This document shows, one piece after another, positions 45,883-54,838 of a stretch of DNA of 64,000 nucleotides (position 1 is its first letter; each line of letters opens with the position of its first letter). The stretch is from Gulosibacter molinativorax (lineage in GTDB: Bacteria; Actinomycetota; Actinomycetes; Actinomycetales; Microbacteriaceae): NCBI RefSeq assembly GCF_003010915.2, contig NZ_CP028426.1, positions 1,674,001 to 1,738,000 of the forward strand. Direction: 5' to 3'. The notes under the pieces are model-generated. The model did not search any database and was not told the DNA's origin. It worked only from the letters and a program-made list of their open reading frames with translations. The position numbers and the translations under genes are program-made.

Positions 45883-47346
45883 CTATTTCGCGGCTGGTGC
45901 GTGCTCCACGATGTAATCGCGCAGCTCATCGGCCGAGTTCGTCATCTCGACGGTGTGCTGCGGCAGCGCGAGCAGCGCCTGCAGCTCCGGCGACGGCGCG
46001 GGCGTCTCGTCGCCGAGCGCCTCCTCGATCGTCTCGCCAAACTTCTCGGGCTTCGCGGTCTCAAGCACAAGGATGCGACCCTCAACCTCGTTGAGTCGGC
46101 GCGCGACGGTGAGGCCATCAGCCGTGTGTGGGTCGACGATCACGCCGGTCGCCTCGAACTCGCTGCGGATGGTCTCGATGCGGTCCTCGTGCGTGCTCGA
46201 GTCGGTGATGATGCCGAACTCCTCGATGAAGCGCGGCAGGAACGCGGTGAGGTTCAACGTGCCCTCCGAGTCAAGCTGGGTCCACGACTCGACGAACGCA
46301 TCCACGTCTTCGCCGAAGAGCTCGCGCACGAAGCGTTCGAGGTTCGACGCCTTCGAGATGTCCATCGACGGGCTGCTCGTGACGAGCGTGTTCTCGCGGG
46401 TGCGCGGCGTGTAGATGCCGGTGCGGAAGAACTCGTCGAGCACGTTGTTCTCGTTGGTCGCAAGGATGAGTCGGTGGATGGGCAGGCCCATCTGGCGTGC
46501 GAGGTGGCCGGCGAAGATGTTGCCGAAGTTACCCGAGGGCACCGCGATCGAGATGAGGCTCGTCTCGCGCTCCGCCGTCGTGACGGTGGCCTCGCGCTGC
46601 TCGGGGGTCAACGCATCCGTTGCCCGCAGCCACGCCCAGAAGTAGTAGACGATCTGCGCGCAAATGCGGCCGAAGTTGATTGAGTTGACCGCGCCGATCG
46701 CGTGCTTGGCCTTGAACTCCGCGTCGTTGTTGATGACCTTGACGAGGTTCTGGCAGTCATCGAAGTTGCCGTCGATCGCGATGTTGTGGATGTTCTCGTC
46801 GTCGAGGCTGTACATCTGCGCGCGTTGCACGGCGCTCATGCGACCCTGCGGCGAGAGCATGAACACGCTGATGTTCGGCTTGCCGCGGAACGCGTGCTCG
46901 GCAGCGGACCCGGTGTCGCCCGAAGTCGCACCGAGAATATTGAGGGTGCGGTCGCGCTTCTGCAGCACGTACGGCATGACCTCGCCGAGGAACTGCATCG
47001 CAAGATCCTTGAACGCCATCGTCGGACCTTCGGAGAGGCCGACGAGCGTGATGCGGGCGTCGAGCTTCGTGAGTGGCACCGTCTCGGGTGCGGCGAAGCG
47101 CTCGGCCGAGTATGCGGCGCGGATGATCTTCTCGAGATCCTCGCGCGGGATGTCCGTCGCGTAGAGGCTCACGATCTCGATCGCGAGGTCGGGGTAGCTC
47201 AGCTCTCGCCAGGACTCGCGCTGCTCCGCTGAAATCGTCGGGATCTCGGCCGGCACGACGAGGCCGCCATCCGATGCGAGTCCGTCCAGAAGAACATCCG
47301 AGAAACTTGCCGGTGCCATCTGGCCACGGGTCGAGACGTATTTCAT
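45883..47346 (-). CDS. thrC: Threonine synthase
   Basis: A 487-residue PLP enzyme converting O-phosphohomoserine to threonine. N-terminal domain KYVSTRG...FSDVLLDGLASDGGL, PLP-binding Lys in PTMAFKDLA, GATSGDTGSAAEHAF and the phosphate-binding SGNFGNIFAG. This is the longer E. coli/yeast-type form. It stands alone, not next to hom or thrB. Confidence 0.96.
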   Translation of the reverse strand: MKYVSTRGQMAPASFSDVLLDGLASDGGLVVPAEIPTISAEQRESWRELSYPDLAIEIVSLYATDIPREDLEKIIRAAYSAERFAAPETVPLTKLDARITLVGLSEGPTMAFKDLAMQFLGEVMPYVLQKRDRTLNILGATSGDTGSAAEHAFRGKPNISVFMLSPQGRMSAVQRAQMYSLDDENIHNIAIDGNFDDCQNLVKVINNDAEFKAKHAIGAVNSINFGRICAQIVYYFWAWLRATDALTPEQREATVTTAERETSLISIAVPSGNFGNIFAGHLARQMGLPIHRLILATNENNVLDEFFRTGIYTPRTRENTLVTSSPSMDISKASNLERFVRELFGEDVDAFVESWTQLDSEGTLNLTAFLPRFIEEFGIITDSSTHEDRIETIRSEFEATGVIVDPHTADGLTVARRLNEVEGRILVLETAKPEKFGETIEEALGDETPAPSPELQALLALPQHTVEMTNSADELRDYIVEHAPAAK

Positions 47347-47452
47347 GTGTTGCCTAGTCCAATCGACGAGAGTACTGCCCTAGCCATGCTACGGGAGTCG
47401 GCGGCCGGGTTTCCGCGCGTGGCGCGTCGGCCGCGGCCGCGTCGCTCGGCCG

Positions 47453-47880
47453 CGCATCCGGCCATTGCCGATAACACTCGCCGTTGCCCGCCGCGCATCC
47501 ACCCCTGCCGATAACGCCAACCCTTGCCCCGCGTGCATCCACCCCCTGCCGATGACGCTCCCCCATGCCCCGCGCGCATCTGACCCCTGTCGATAACGCT
47601 CACCCCTGCCCGTACTTCGACCCGGGCAAGCGCTACCGGCAATGCTCGCCGCTCGAGTCCAACTCGGAACCCGCCGTTTGCACCGTGCCGCGCATCCACC
47701 CCCTGCCGATAACGCCCACCCCTGCCGCACTTCAACCCGGGCAAGCGCTACCGGCAATGCTCGCCGCTCGAGTCCAACTCGGAACCCGCCGTTTGCACCG
47801 TGCCGCGCATCCACCCCCTGCCGATAACGCCCACCCCTGCCGCACTTCAACCCGGGCAAGCGCTACCCGCAATGCTGGCC
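47453..47880. repeat. Nested minisatellite: 40-bp units growing into 115-bp units
   Basis: After thrC, about four degenerate 40-41-bp units (core GCATCCACCCCTGCCGATAACGC; starts near 47453, 47494, 47534, 47575) run into two nearly identical 115-bp units plus a partial third (CCCGGGCAAGCGCTACC at 47621, 47736 and 47851). Each large unit contains the 40-bp motif plus about 75 bp of new sequence. All frames are open through it in places, but I see no real gene. It fills most of the 577-bp gap before the HerA-like gene. Confidence 0.85.
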
Positions 47881-47923
47881 TGTCTAAGGCGGCTCGAAAC
47901 TCGGCGGTCGTATGCTGTTGCGC

Positions 47924-49743
47924 ATGTCGAACGAGCACGAAGACGCTGTCGCCGCCGCCAAAGCCGCCCTCGCCAAAGCTGAAGCAGATCTCGCCGCCGC
48001 ACAGGCAGCCGAGTCCGCGAAAACTGCGGAAGGTACCGAGCCTGCCACGGAGGCGGCCGACGCTCCTGCGGCCGAAGCCAAAGGATCGGCCGACGCAGCG
48101 AACGCACCCGAGTCCGCTGACGCATCCGGAGCCGACGAAGCCGTAGCCAAGCCCGAAGCGCCGGCCGAAGCCAAACCCGAAGAAGCGAAACCAGCCGAGG
48201 ACGCCCCAGCGGGCCCGCTCAACGCAGAGCAGGTCGAAACCATCCGCGCGGGCTACGCCTTTGAGCAGCAAGCGCTCGAACTCGGCGCGCTCGTCAACGG
48301 CGACGTGCTCTCGGAAGTGCCGGTGCGCATCCCGATCTCGATGACGAACCGACACGGCCTCGTCGCCGGTGCAACGGGTACCGGTAAGACGAAGACGCTG
48401 CAGGTCATGCTCGAGCAGCTCTCGGCCGCGGGCGTGCCCGTGTTCGCCGCCGACATCAAGGGCGACCTCTCCGGCGTCGCGACCCCTGGCGCATCCAACG
48501 AGAAGCTGCTCGAACGCACCCAAAAGATCGGCCAGGACTGGCAGCCGCAGTCGGCGCCAACCGAGTTCTACAGCCTCGGCGGCCGCGGCCAGGGTGTGCC
48601 GATCCGCGCGACCGTCACGAGCTTCGGCCCGCTGATGCTCTCGAAGGTGCTCGGCCTCAACGCGACGCAAGAATCCGTGCTCGGCCTCGTCTTCCACTAC
48701 GCCGACCAGGCCGGACTCCCCCTCGTCAACCTCGAGGACCTCCGCTCGGTCCTCCTTTTCCTCACCTCGGACGAGGGCAAGCCCGAGCTCGAGAGCATCG
48801 GCGGGGTCTCGAAGCAGTCGGCCGGCGTCATCCTGCGCGAGCTCACCACGTTCGCCGCCGAGGGCGCGGACGTGTTCTTCGGCGAGCCCGAGATCGACAC
48901 GAACGAGTTCCTCCGCCTGGCACCCGACGGCCGCGGCATCGTCTCGATGCTCGAGCTCCCCGGCGTCGCCCAGCAGCCCGCGCTGTTCTCGACCTTCCTC
49001 ATGTGGCTGCTCGCCGATCTCTTCGCGTCGCTCCCCGAGGTCGGCGACCTCGACAAGCCGAAGCTCGTGTTCTTCTTCGACGAGGCGCACCTGCTGTTCA
49101 ACGGCGCCTCGAAGGAGTTTGTCTCGCAGATCGTGCAGACGGTCCGCCTGATCCGCTCGAAGGGCGTCGGTATTTTCTTCGTCACCCAGACGCCGAAGGA
49201 TGTGCCCAACGACGTGCTCGCGCAGCTCGGCTCGCGCGTCCAGCACCAGCTGCGCGCCCACACCCGGACGACGCGAAGTCGCTGCGCGCCACCGTGCGCA
49301 CCTACCCCGAGTCGGGCTACGACCTCGAGGAGACGCTGACCCAGCTCGCGACCGGTGAGGCCATCGTCACGGTAATGAATGAGAAGGGCGCGCCGACGCC
49401 GGTGGCCTGGGTTCGGATGCGCGCCCCACAGGGTTCGATGGACCCGACTCCCGCGGCCGACATCGAGAAGTCCGTCAAGGCATCCCCGCTGCTCGCCAAG
49501 TACGGCACGGCGGTCGACCCGGAATCGGCCCACGAGATCCTCGCGAAGCGGATGAACGCATCCGCCGAAGCCGCGAAGAAGGAAGCCGAGCAGGCCGAGG
49601 CCGAGAAGCGCGCGAAGAAGCCCAGCACCACCACGCGCCGCAAGGAGAAGTCGGTCGTCGACGAGGTGCTCGGCTCGGGCGCCGCCAAGACCGTCGTGCG
49701 CGAGGTCACGCGCGGGCTCTTCGGGATGCTGTTCAAGAAGTAG
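47924..49743 (+). pseudogene. HerA-like DUF853 ATPase, interrupted by a frameshift
   Basis: Two overlapping frames make one DUF853/HerA-like ATPase of about 605 residues. An Ala/Glu-rich helical N-terminus (1-100) precedes Walker A GATGTGKTK and Walker B FFFDEAHLLF. The first frame runs into unrelated residues after QHQLRAH and stops at 49339; the second continues with PDDAKSLRATVRTYPESG and ends in a charged helix and MLFKK. Restoring one C in the ACCCGG run at 49262-49266 joins them. It is either a recent one-base deletion or a sequencing error in a C run. The start may be ATG 47912 or 47924. Confidence 0.82.
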
Positions 49744-49760
49744 CCGCGCCTCGAAGCGCG

Positions 49761-50081
49761 CTACTTCTTGCCGGACACATCCTGAGCCCGCGAAATCTCC
49801 GCGAGGCGGGCGAGGTCGTTCGACACCGCGGTGCCTGAGGAGCCGTTGATCGACCGCCCGGCAGGTGCCCGCCAGGTGGTGCCTGACGGCTCGGCGACTG
49901 CGCCCTCAGCGACCCCGTCCGACGCAGGTTCGGCAACCCCGTCGAGCATCGTTTCCTCCTTGAGGATGCGCATCGATTCGCCGAGGCTCTTGGCAAGCTT
50001 CGGCAGTCGGCTCGCGCCGAACACCAAGAGGATGACCGCGAGAACGATCAGGGCGTGCCATCCGGTGAAACCTTGAAGCAT
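49761..50081 (-). CDS. tatA: TatA-type twin-arginine translocase subunit
   Basis: A 106-residue TatA/E-family protein: one N-terminal membrane helix (about 7-21), the hinge Phe-Gly, an amphipathic helix (ASRLPKLAKSLGES) and a disordered tail. The start at 50081 has AAAGGA upstream. It follows the gene for a protein with a Tat signal by 32 bp on the same strand, so exporter subunit and cargo are made together. It may be a second, dedicated TatA. Confidence 0.9.
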   Translation of the reverse strand: MLQGFTGWHALIVLAVILLVFGASRLPKLAKSLGESMRILKEETMLDGVAEPASDGVAEGAVAEPSGTTWRAPAGRSINGSSGTAVSNDLARLAEISRAQDVSGKK

Positions 50082-50113
50082 GGTGGATTCCTTTCGCTGA
50101 GTGCTGTTGTCGG

Positions 50114-51070
50114 TTATCCGGAGAACCCGCCACCGGGTGCGTTCCCCGCGGTGGGCGTGGTGGATGCGTCGATGCGGACTGCGAGCGCGACCGCATACCC
50201 CCTGCTGGTATCGCCGCTCGTCGTGGCGAGCTGGAGCGCTCCCCCGTCGTCGCCGAATACGTTGTCGCTCGTGAGCGTCACCTGCGACATGTTCTCTGCA
50301 GAGCCGCTGTATTCCGAAAGGGCGTAGACCGCGTTGCAGTCGGCCTCCGGCAGCGCGACTTGCGAGGTGGCGATCGCGTTGGCCGAGTCGACGATGTCGT
50401 CGACCGTCGGGTACACCTCGAAGTGGATGTGCGGCCATCGGCCCGAGTAGCAGGCCGGGAATATCGAGGTGAAGGTGACCTGCCCGTTCGCGTCAGAGAC
50501 CTGCACGCCACGAAGGTAGGTCTCGTTCTCGATGCCATTCGAGTACATCGAATAGCCGCCCTGGGCATCGCAGTGCCACACGTACACGGCGACGCTTTCA
50601 AACGGCGCATCCCCGTTCTGCATGTCCAGGATCGTGAGCGTGAGCGTCATAGGGACGCCTGTGGCGGTCGTGCCCCCGTCAAGCGACGAGCGAATGTCGG
50701 ATCGGATTATGCCCGACTCTTCAAGCGCATCCGGGCCGTTCGAGCCATCGCCGGGGTACGGCCCCGCGGTCTCGTCGGGGATCTCTGCCCCGGGTACTGC
50801 TACTTCCGACGCCGTTGCCTTCGTCGTCGCCGGTGCAGTCTGTGTGCTCGAGCCGGTCGATGCCGTGCCGGTAGCGGTGCAGGCGGCCAGGACCGCGCCG
50901 GCGATGCTGATGCCAGCAACGCCGAGCACCTGTCGCCGGGACACGAGCGTGCGGATATCGAATCCCGCGCCTTGGTCGACGACTTCTTCGTCCGTGCGGA
51001 CAAGCGGGCGGCCCTCCCAAGTGGGGCCCTCCGGGCTCTGGTCGGGTTCTGGGATGCGGCTTTCGGTCAT
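50114..51070 (-). CDS. Tat-exported lipoprotein of the intradiol dioxygenase family
   Basis: A 318-residue protein with a twin-arginine signal (SRRQVLG, Arg45-Arg46), a hydrophobic core and a lipobox ending at C64. The mature part (about 105-270) has the intradiol ring-cleavage fold: ETAGPYPGDG near the start and YSGRWPHIHFEVYP carrying the His ligands of the non-haem Fe(III). Such secreted forms act on unknown aromatic compounds. ATG 51070 is preceded by GAGGAG. Confidence 0.88.
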   Translation of the reverse strand: MTESRIPEPDQSPEGPTWEGRPLVRTDEEVVDQGAGFDIRTLVSRRQVLGVAGISIAGAVLAACTATGTASTGSSTQTAPATTKATASEVAVPGAEIPDETAGPYPGDGSNGPDALEESGIIRSDIRSSLDGGTTATGVPMTLTLTILDMQNGDAPFESVAVYVWHCDAQGGYSMYSNGIENETYLRGVQVSDANGQVTFTSIFPACYSGRWPHIHFEVYPTVDDIVDSANAIATSQVALPEADCNAVYALSEYSGSAENMSQVTLTSDNVFGDDGGALQLATTSGDTSRGYAVALAVRIDASTTPTAGNAPGGGFSG

Positions 51071-51201
51071 GTCGTTCTCCTCTTCTCGATCTATTGAGCG
51101 CGTTTCGAAAGAAGAGCCTCTGAGACACGTCATTGCTCGCACTTTGCGTGAGCTATGCGGCTGCTATGTGCCGGCGCTCGTTGTGCAGCAGCGCGAGGTT
51201 C

Positions 51202-51408
51202 CTAAAACCGCGACTCCCCCACGAACGCAAAGAGGATCCCGAGCAAGTAGGCGATCGCGGTGGCGCCCAACGCGATGTATTGCAGCACGGCCCGCGGCGT
51301 CCCCGCAGCCGCCAGGGATGCGAGCGCGCTCACCGCGGCCACGACGATCACCACGATGATCGCGATGAATACGAACCTCGCGGCCGGTCGCATCCTGAGC
51401 TTTGCCAT
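51202..51408 (-). CDS. Small two-helix membrane protein
   Basis: A 68-residue protein with two membrane helices (about 12-34 and 42-63) and a basic N-terminus. No family is recognised. It lies between the dioxygenase and the PaiB-like gene on the minus strand and has a modest ribosome site (TTAGGG). Real gene status is supported only by composition and position. Confidence 0.55.
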   Translation of the reverse strand: MAKLRMRPAARFVFIAIIVVIVVAAVSALASLAAAGTPRAVLQYIALGATAIAYLLGILFAFVGESRF

Positions 51409-51500
51409 GCCCTAATGGTCGCGCCGCCCCGATAAAGCGGCCTGAGCATCCGCCGCCGATTACCCAGGCACGACCTGGCCGCGTGTGGTTGTCTCGAGCA

Positions 51501-52100
51501 ATGAAACACACGCCGCACTTCCTGCTGACCGACCCCGACGAGGTCAAGCGCCTCATCCGCGAGAATCCGTGGGCCACGTTCGTCTCCAACACGTCGAAGG
51601 GCCTCGTCGCCTCGCACTACCCTGTCATGGTCGACGAGGATGCGGATGAGCTCACGATCGTCTCGCACTTCGGGCGGCCGGATGAGCGAAACCATGAGGT
51701 CGGCGAACACGAGATGCTGGTGATCATTCAGGGCCCGCACGACTACGTGTCGGCGAGTTGGTACGACCCGGGTCAGCTCGCGGCGACGTGGAATCACGTC
51801 ACCGCGCACCTCTACGGAGTGCCCGAGGTACTCTCCGAAGCCGAGACCTACGAGGCGCTGTCGGCCCTCACCGACTACCTCGAGCATCCTTACCCCGAAG
51901 GGCGCAGCCTCGACGAGGACGAGGCCTGGAGCGGCGACCTCGCGAAAGGCGCGGTCGGGGTCAGGATGCGCGTGACCCGCTTCGATGCGCGGGCGAAGGT
52001 CAGCCAGAACAAGCCGCAGCACGTTTACGAGCGCGTCGTCACTGAGTTCGACAAGTCGAACCCGCGCCTCGCCGCCGAGATGCGGCACTTCAACGAGTAG
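51501..52100 (+). CDS. PaiB-family FMN-binding protein
   Basis: A 199-residue protein of the PaiB / FMN-binding negative regulator family: VKRLIRENPWATFVS, SHYPVMVDE, HFGRPDERN, and the C-terminal KLSQNKP-like KVSQNKPQ segment. The fold is a flavin-reductase split barrel; PaiB of Bacillus represses degradative enzyme and sporulation genes. ATG 51501 gives the typical length. Confidence 0.88.
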   Translation: MKHTPHFLLTDPDEVKRLIRENPWATFVSNTSKGLVASHYPVMVDEDADELTIVSHFGRPDERNHEVGEHEMLVIIQGPHDYVSASWYDPGQLAATWNHVTAHLYGVPEVLSEAETYEALSALTDYLEHPYPEGRSLDEDEAWSGDLAKGAVGVRMRVTRFDARAKVSQNKPQHVYERVVTEFDKSNPRLAAEMRHFNE

Positions 52101-52109
52101 CGGGCGCGG

Positions 52110-52511
52110 CTATTCGGCGGGATGCGCGTCGTCATACGCCCGCTGGGCCTCGACGACCTGGGGCAGTTCGTCCTCGAGCATGCCGATGAGCGCGAGCATG
52201 GGGGCCGCGATCTTCTTGCCGAGGTCGGTGAGCGCGTAGTCGACGTTCGGCGGGATGCTGCTGTGCACGGTGCGCACGACCATCCCGTCGCGCTCGAGCT
52301 GCCCGAGCGTCTGCGAGAGCATCCGGTCGCTAATGCCGTCGATGCGGCGGCGGATCTCGCCGAACCGCATTGGCGCATCGTCGAGTTGAAGCGCCGCGAC
52401 GGTCAGTGCGCCCCAGCGACCGGTGAGGTGCTGCAGCGCCGCCCGCGAATCACACGCGCTCGAAAAGACATCTGCCTTAGGCAGGTCGGTGGTGTTCTCG
52501 TGCGTGTTCAT
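52110..52511 (-). CDS. HxlR-family regulator (QorR-like)
   Basis: A 133-residue HxlR winged-helix regulator: CDSRAALQHLTGRWGALTVAAL, the recognition region MRFGEIRRRIDGISDRMLSQTL and the wing GMVVRTVHSSIPPNVDYALT. A Cys near residue 20 is at the position used for redox sensing in this family. It is divergent from a QorB-like gene, the same pairing as ytfH/ytfG of E. coli. Confidence 0.9.
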   Translation of the reverse strand: MNTHENTTDLPKADVFSSACDSRAALQHLTGRWGALTVAALQLDDAPMRFGEIRRRIDGISDRMLSQTLGQLERDGMVVRTVHSSIPPNVDYALTDLGKKIAAPMLALIGMLEDELPQVVEAQRAYDDAHPAE

Positions 52512-52531
52512 GTCACCAGTGTACTCTCTGA

Positions 52532-52573
52532 AAGTGCTTCCGAAAAGGTTGTGCTTATTTTTCGTAAGTGCTT
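52532..52573. promoter_or_regulatory. Direct AAGTGCTT repeats in the qorR/qorB divergent promoter
   Basis: AAGTGCTT occurs at 52532-52539 and 52566-52573, 34 bp apart, between the HxlR gene and the oxidoreductase gene. The region is AT-rich. Repeated sites in a divergent HxlR promoter are likely operators. Confidence 0.5.
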
Positions 52574-52614
52574 TACTGTGTTCACACACACCTTCCGAAT
52601 CGAAATGGGGAACC

Positions 52615-53463
52615 ATGCGTATTGCAGTCACTGGAGCAGCCGGACACTTCGGCGGCCACGTCGTCGACCACCTCCTGTCCCGCGGCGTTGCCGCCAACGA
52701 CATCGTCGCGATCGTCCGTAACGAGGCCAAGGCCGCAGACCTCGCCGCCAAGGGCGTCACTGTCGGCGTTGCCGCATACGAAGACGAAGCCGCGCTCACC
52801 GCCGCACTGCAGGGTGTCGAGCGACTCGTGCTCGTCTCGGGTAGCGAGGTGGGGCAGCGCCTCACCCAGCACACCAACATCATCAACGCCGCGAAGGCCG
52901 CCGGCGTGAAGTTCATCGCATACACGAGCCTCCTGAACGCCCCAACCTCCGAGCTCGGTCTCGCGCCCGAACACGTCGCCACCGAGCAGCTCCTTGCCGA
53001 AAGCGGCATCGAGTACGCACTGCTGCGCAACGGTTGGTACTGGGAGAACTACGCCTCGGCGATCGACACCGGCAAGGCCATGGGCAAGTTCTTCGGCGCC
53101 GCGGGCGACGCGAAGGTGTCGGGTGCCGCGCGCCGCGACTACGCCGAGGCCGCAGCGGTGGTCGTCACGGGCGAGGACCAGGCCGGCAAGGTCTACGAGC
53201 TCGCCGGTGCACCGGCGCTGTCGTACCAGGGCATCGCGGATGAGGTGGCCAAGGTAATCGGCACGCCCGTCACCTATGTCAACCAGACGGTCGAGGAGTA
53301 CACCGCAGCGCTCGAGGCTGCCGGTCTCCCGGCGGAGGTTGCTGCGATGTTCGCGGGCATGGACCCGATCATCGAGCAGGGCGCGCTCTACTCGGAGAGC
53401 ACCGACCTGCAGGACCTCCTCGGTCGCCCGTCGACCTCGGCGTCGGAGACCTTCTCCGCGTAA
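52615..53463 (+). CDS. NAD(P)H:quinone oxidoreductase, QorB/NmrA-like
   Basis: A 282-residue atypical short-chain dehydrogenase: nucleotide motif TGAAGHFGGHV at the N-terminus, VSGSEVGQRLTQHTNIINAAKAAGVK, and ALLRNGWYWENY, all features of the QorB (YtfG) branch of the NmrA family. It reduces quinones or senses NADPH. Divergent from the HxlR gene; followed by a strong terminator. Confidence 0.9.
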   Translation: MRIAVTGAAGHFGGHVVDHLLSRGVAANDIVAIVRNEAKAADLAAKGVTVGVAAYEDEAALTAALQGVERLVLVSGSEVGQRLTQHTNIINAAKAAGVKFIAYTSLLNAPTSELGLAPEHVATEQLLAESGIEYALLRNGWYWENYASAIDTGKAMGKFFGAAGDAKVSGAARRDYAEAAAVVVTGEDQAGKVYELAGAPALSYQGIADEVAKVIGTPVTYVNQTVEEYTAALEAAGLPAEVAAMFAGMDPIIEQGALYSESTDLQDLLGRPSTSASETFSA

Positions 53464-53477
53464 GGGTTTGTGACACT

Positions 53478-53513
53478 AGTGGGGTTCGTCGAATTTCAAC
53501 GAACCCCACTTTT
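53478..53513 (+). terminator. Terminator of the QorB-like gene
   Basis: A 12-bp perfect stem (AGTGGGGTTCGT with ACGAACCCCACT), 9-nt loop and TTTT form a typical intrinsic terminator 14 bp after the stop. Confidence 0.93.
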
Positions 53514-53526
53514 GCGTGTCAGGTCA

Positions 53527-53591
53527 TTGAGTAGCCGCGAAGCGGCGTATCGAAATGCGGTCCGTTCGATACGTGGCTTCGCCACTACTCA
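53527..53591. repeat. REP-like palindromic repeat pair
   Basis: The 28-mer beginning TTGAGTAGCCGCGAAGCGGC (53527-53554) and an inverted near-copy (53565-53591) face each other; each also contains an internal GC-rich palindrome. Related copies occur at 54672-54750 with the same strings (CTACTCA, GGCTTCGCC, CGATACG). This is a dispersed intergenic repeat family. A further fragment (CTTCGATACGCTTCGATAG) abuts the next gene's stop. Confidence 0.75.
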
Positions 53592-53628
53592 CGGAACTGG
53601 TTGCGCGCGCTTCGATACGCTTCGATAG

Positions 53629-54624
53629 TCAGGGAGCAAGAACGTCGACGACCGTGCGGCCGCGGATGCGACCGGCGAGAATCTCCTCGGCGTACGGAAT
53701 TGTGTCGGCCAGCGAGATCGTCGTCGAGAGCTCGTCAAGCTTGCCGAAGTCGACTCGCTCGGCCAGCGCATCCCATGCCCGCTGGCGCGCAGCGCGAGGC
53801 GCATTCACCGAATTCGCGCCGGTCAGGGTCACGCCACGCAGGATGTACGGCAGGACCGTTCCCGGTAGGTCTGCGCCCTGCGCGAGCCCGCACGCGGCAA
53901 CGGTGCCGCCGTACTTCGTTTGCGCCAACACGTTCACGAGGGTCGTGCTGCCGACCGAGTCGACCGCGCCCGCCCATCGCTCCGACTGCAGGGGCTTGCC
54001 CACTGCATCCGAGAGCTCGTGGCGGTCGATGATGTCGGATGCGCCGAGCCAGCGCAGGTACTCGCCCTGTTCATCCTTTCGACCGCTCGACGCGACGACG
54101 CGATAGCCCGCCCGCGCCAGCAGCAGGATCGCGATCGAGCCGACTCCCCCGGCGGCACCGGTCACCAGCACGTTCCCGTCCTCGGGACGAATCCCCGCAT
54201 CCTCGAGCTTCAACACCGACAGCATCGCGGTGAATCCCGCCGTTCCGATCGCCGCGGCACGCACCGGCGAGACGGCCTCGGGAAGGCGCACCAGCGCATC
54301 CGGCCGCACGCGCGCGCGAGTCGCGAACCCGCCGGGCAGCAGCTCGCCGATGCCGTCGCCGTTGAGCACGACCTCGTCGCCAACCGACCACTCGGGCAAA
54401 CCGGAGCTGGTCACGGTGCCGACGATGTCAATGCCGGGGATGCCCGGGTACTGGCGAAGGATCCCGCGGCCGGCGATCGCCATGCCGTCTTTGTAGTTGT
54501 AGCTCGAGTAGCGCACGTCGATGTCGACGGTCGCATCCTCGCCCGCTCCGGCGAGGAGCTCGTCTTCGTTCGTCTCCAGGATGCGCGCCTCCGCGCCCTT
54601 CGATTCGACCACTACTGCGCGCAT
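53629..54624 (-). CDS. YhdH/AcuI-type medium-chain reductase
   Basis: A 331-residue zinc-free MDR oxidoreductase of the YhdH/YhfP branch: SSYNYKDGMAI at the N-terminus, GIDIVGTV, and the NADPH motif TGAAGGVGSIA. AcuI of this branch reduces acryloyl-CoA; other members act on quinones or enals. Single gene between REP-like repeats. Confidence 0.91.
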   Translation of the reverse strand: MRAVVVESKGAEARILETNEDELLAGAGEDATVDIDVRYSSYNYKDGMAIAGRGILRQYPGIPGIDIVGTVTSSGLPEWSVGDEVVLNGDGIGELLPGGFATRARVRPDALVRLPEAVSPVRAAAIGTAGFTAMLSVLKLEDAGIRPEDGNVLVTGAAGGVGSIAILLLARAGYRVVASSGRKDEQGEYLRWLGASDIIDRHELSDAVGKPLQSERWAGAVDSVGSTTLVNVLAQTKYGGTVAACGLAQGADLPGTVLPYILRGVTLTGANSVNAPRAARQRAWDALAERVDFGKLDELSTTISLADTIPYAEEILAGRIRGRTVVDVLAP

Positions 54625-54671
54625 CCGCGTTTCCCTTCGTTGGCTGTGGCTTTACTCATGGCGTGCCCCTC

Positions 54672-54750
54672 TCGATTCGCGGCTTCGCCGCTACTCAAGG
54701 TGCGATAGGCGGCTTCGCGGCCCCTCAAGGAACGATACGCGGCCATTCCA
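54672..54750. repeat. REP-like repeat cluster
   Basis: Copies of the same family as at 53.5 kb: 54672-54700 (TCGATTCGCGGCTTCGCCGC, then TACTCAAGG), 54702-54730 (GCGATAGGCGGCTTCGCGGC, then CCCTCAAGG) and a fragment from 54731. Here they are in tandem orientation. Confidence 0.7.
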
Positions 54751-54780
54751 CGAGCGACCGTCATTGCGGGAAAGCATAAC

Positions 54781-54816
54781 GAGGCCGATCCACTGAGTGC
54801 TCAGTGGTTCGGCCTC
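54781..54816 (-). terminator. Hairpin downstream of the Cys-pair peptide gene
   Basis: A long stem (GAGGCCGA, T, CCACTGAG, then CTCAGTGG, T, TCGGCCTC) with a 2-nt loop lies 22 bp beyond the small ORF's stop on the minus strand. There is no clear T-run, but the position supports a dsbA-peptide transcription unit ending here. Confidence 0.7.
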
Positions 54817-54838
54817 GAATGATGCGAGCGGGCTCTGC

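Noticed and set aside
47343..47744. Minus-strand frames through the minisatellite as a repeat-protein gene
   Set aside because: Several frames are equally open because the repeat lacks stops; no ribosome site or consistent frame marks one as real.
47732..49261. Minus-strand open frame of 509 codons
   Set aside because: Antisense to the HerA-like gene, whose Walker motifs are clear.
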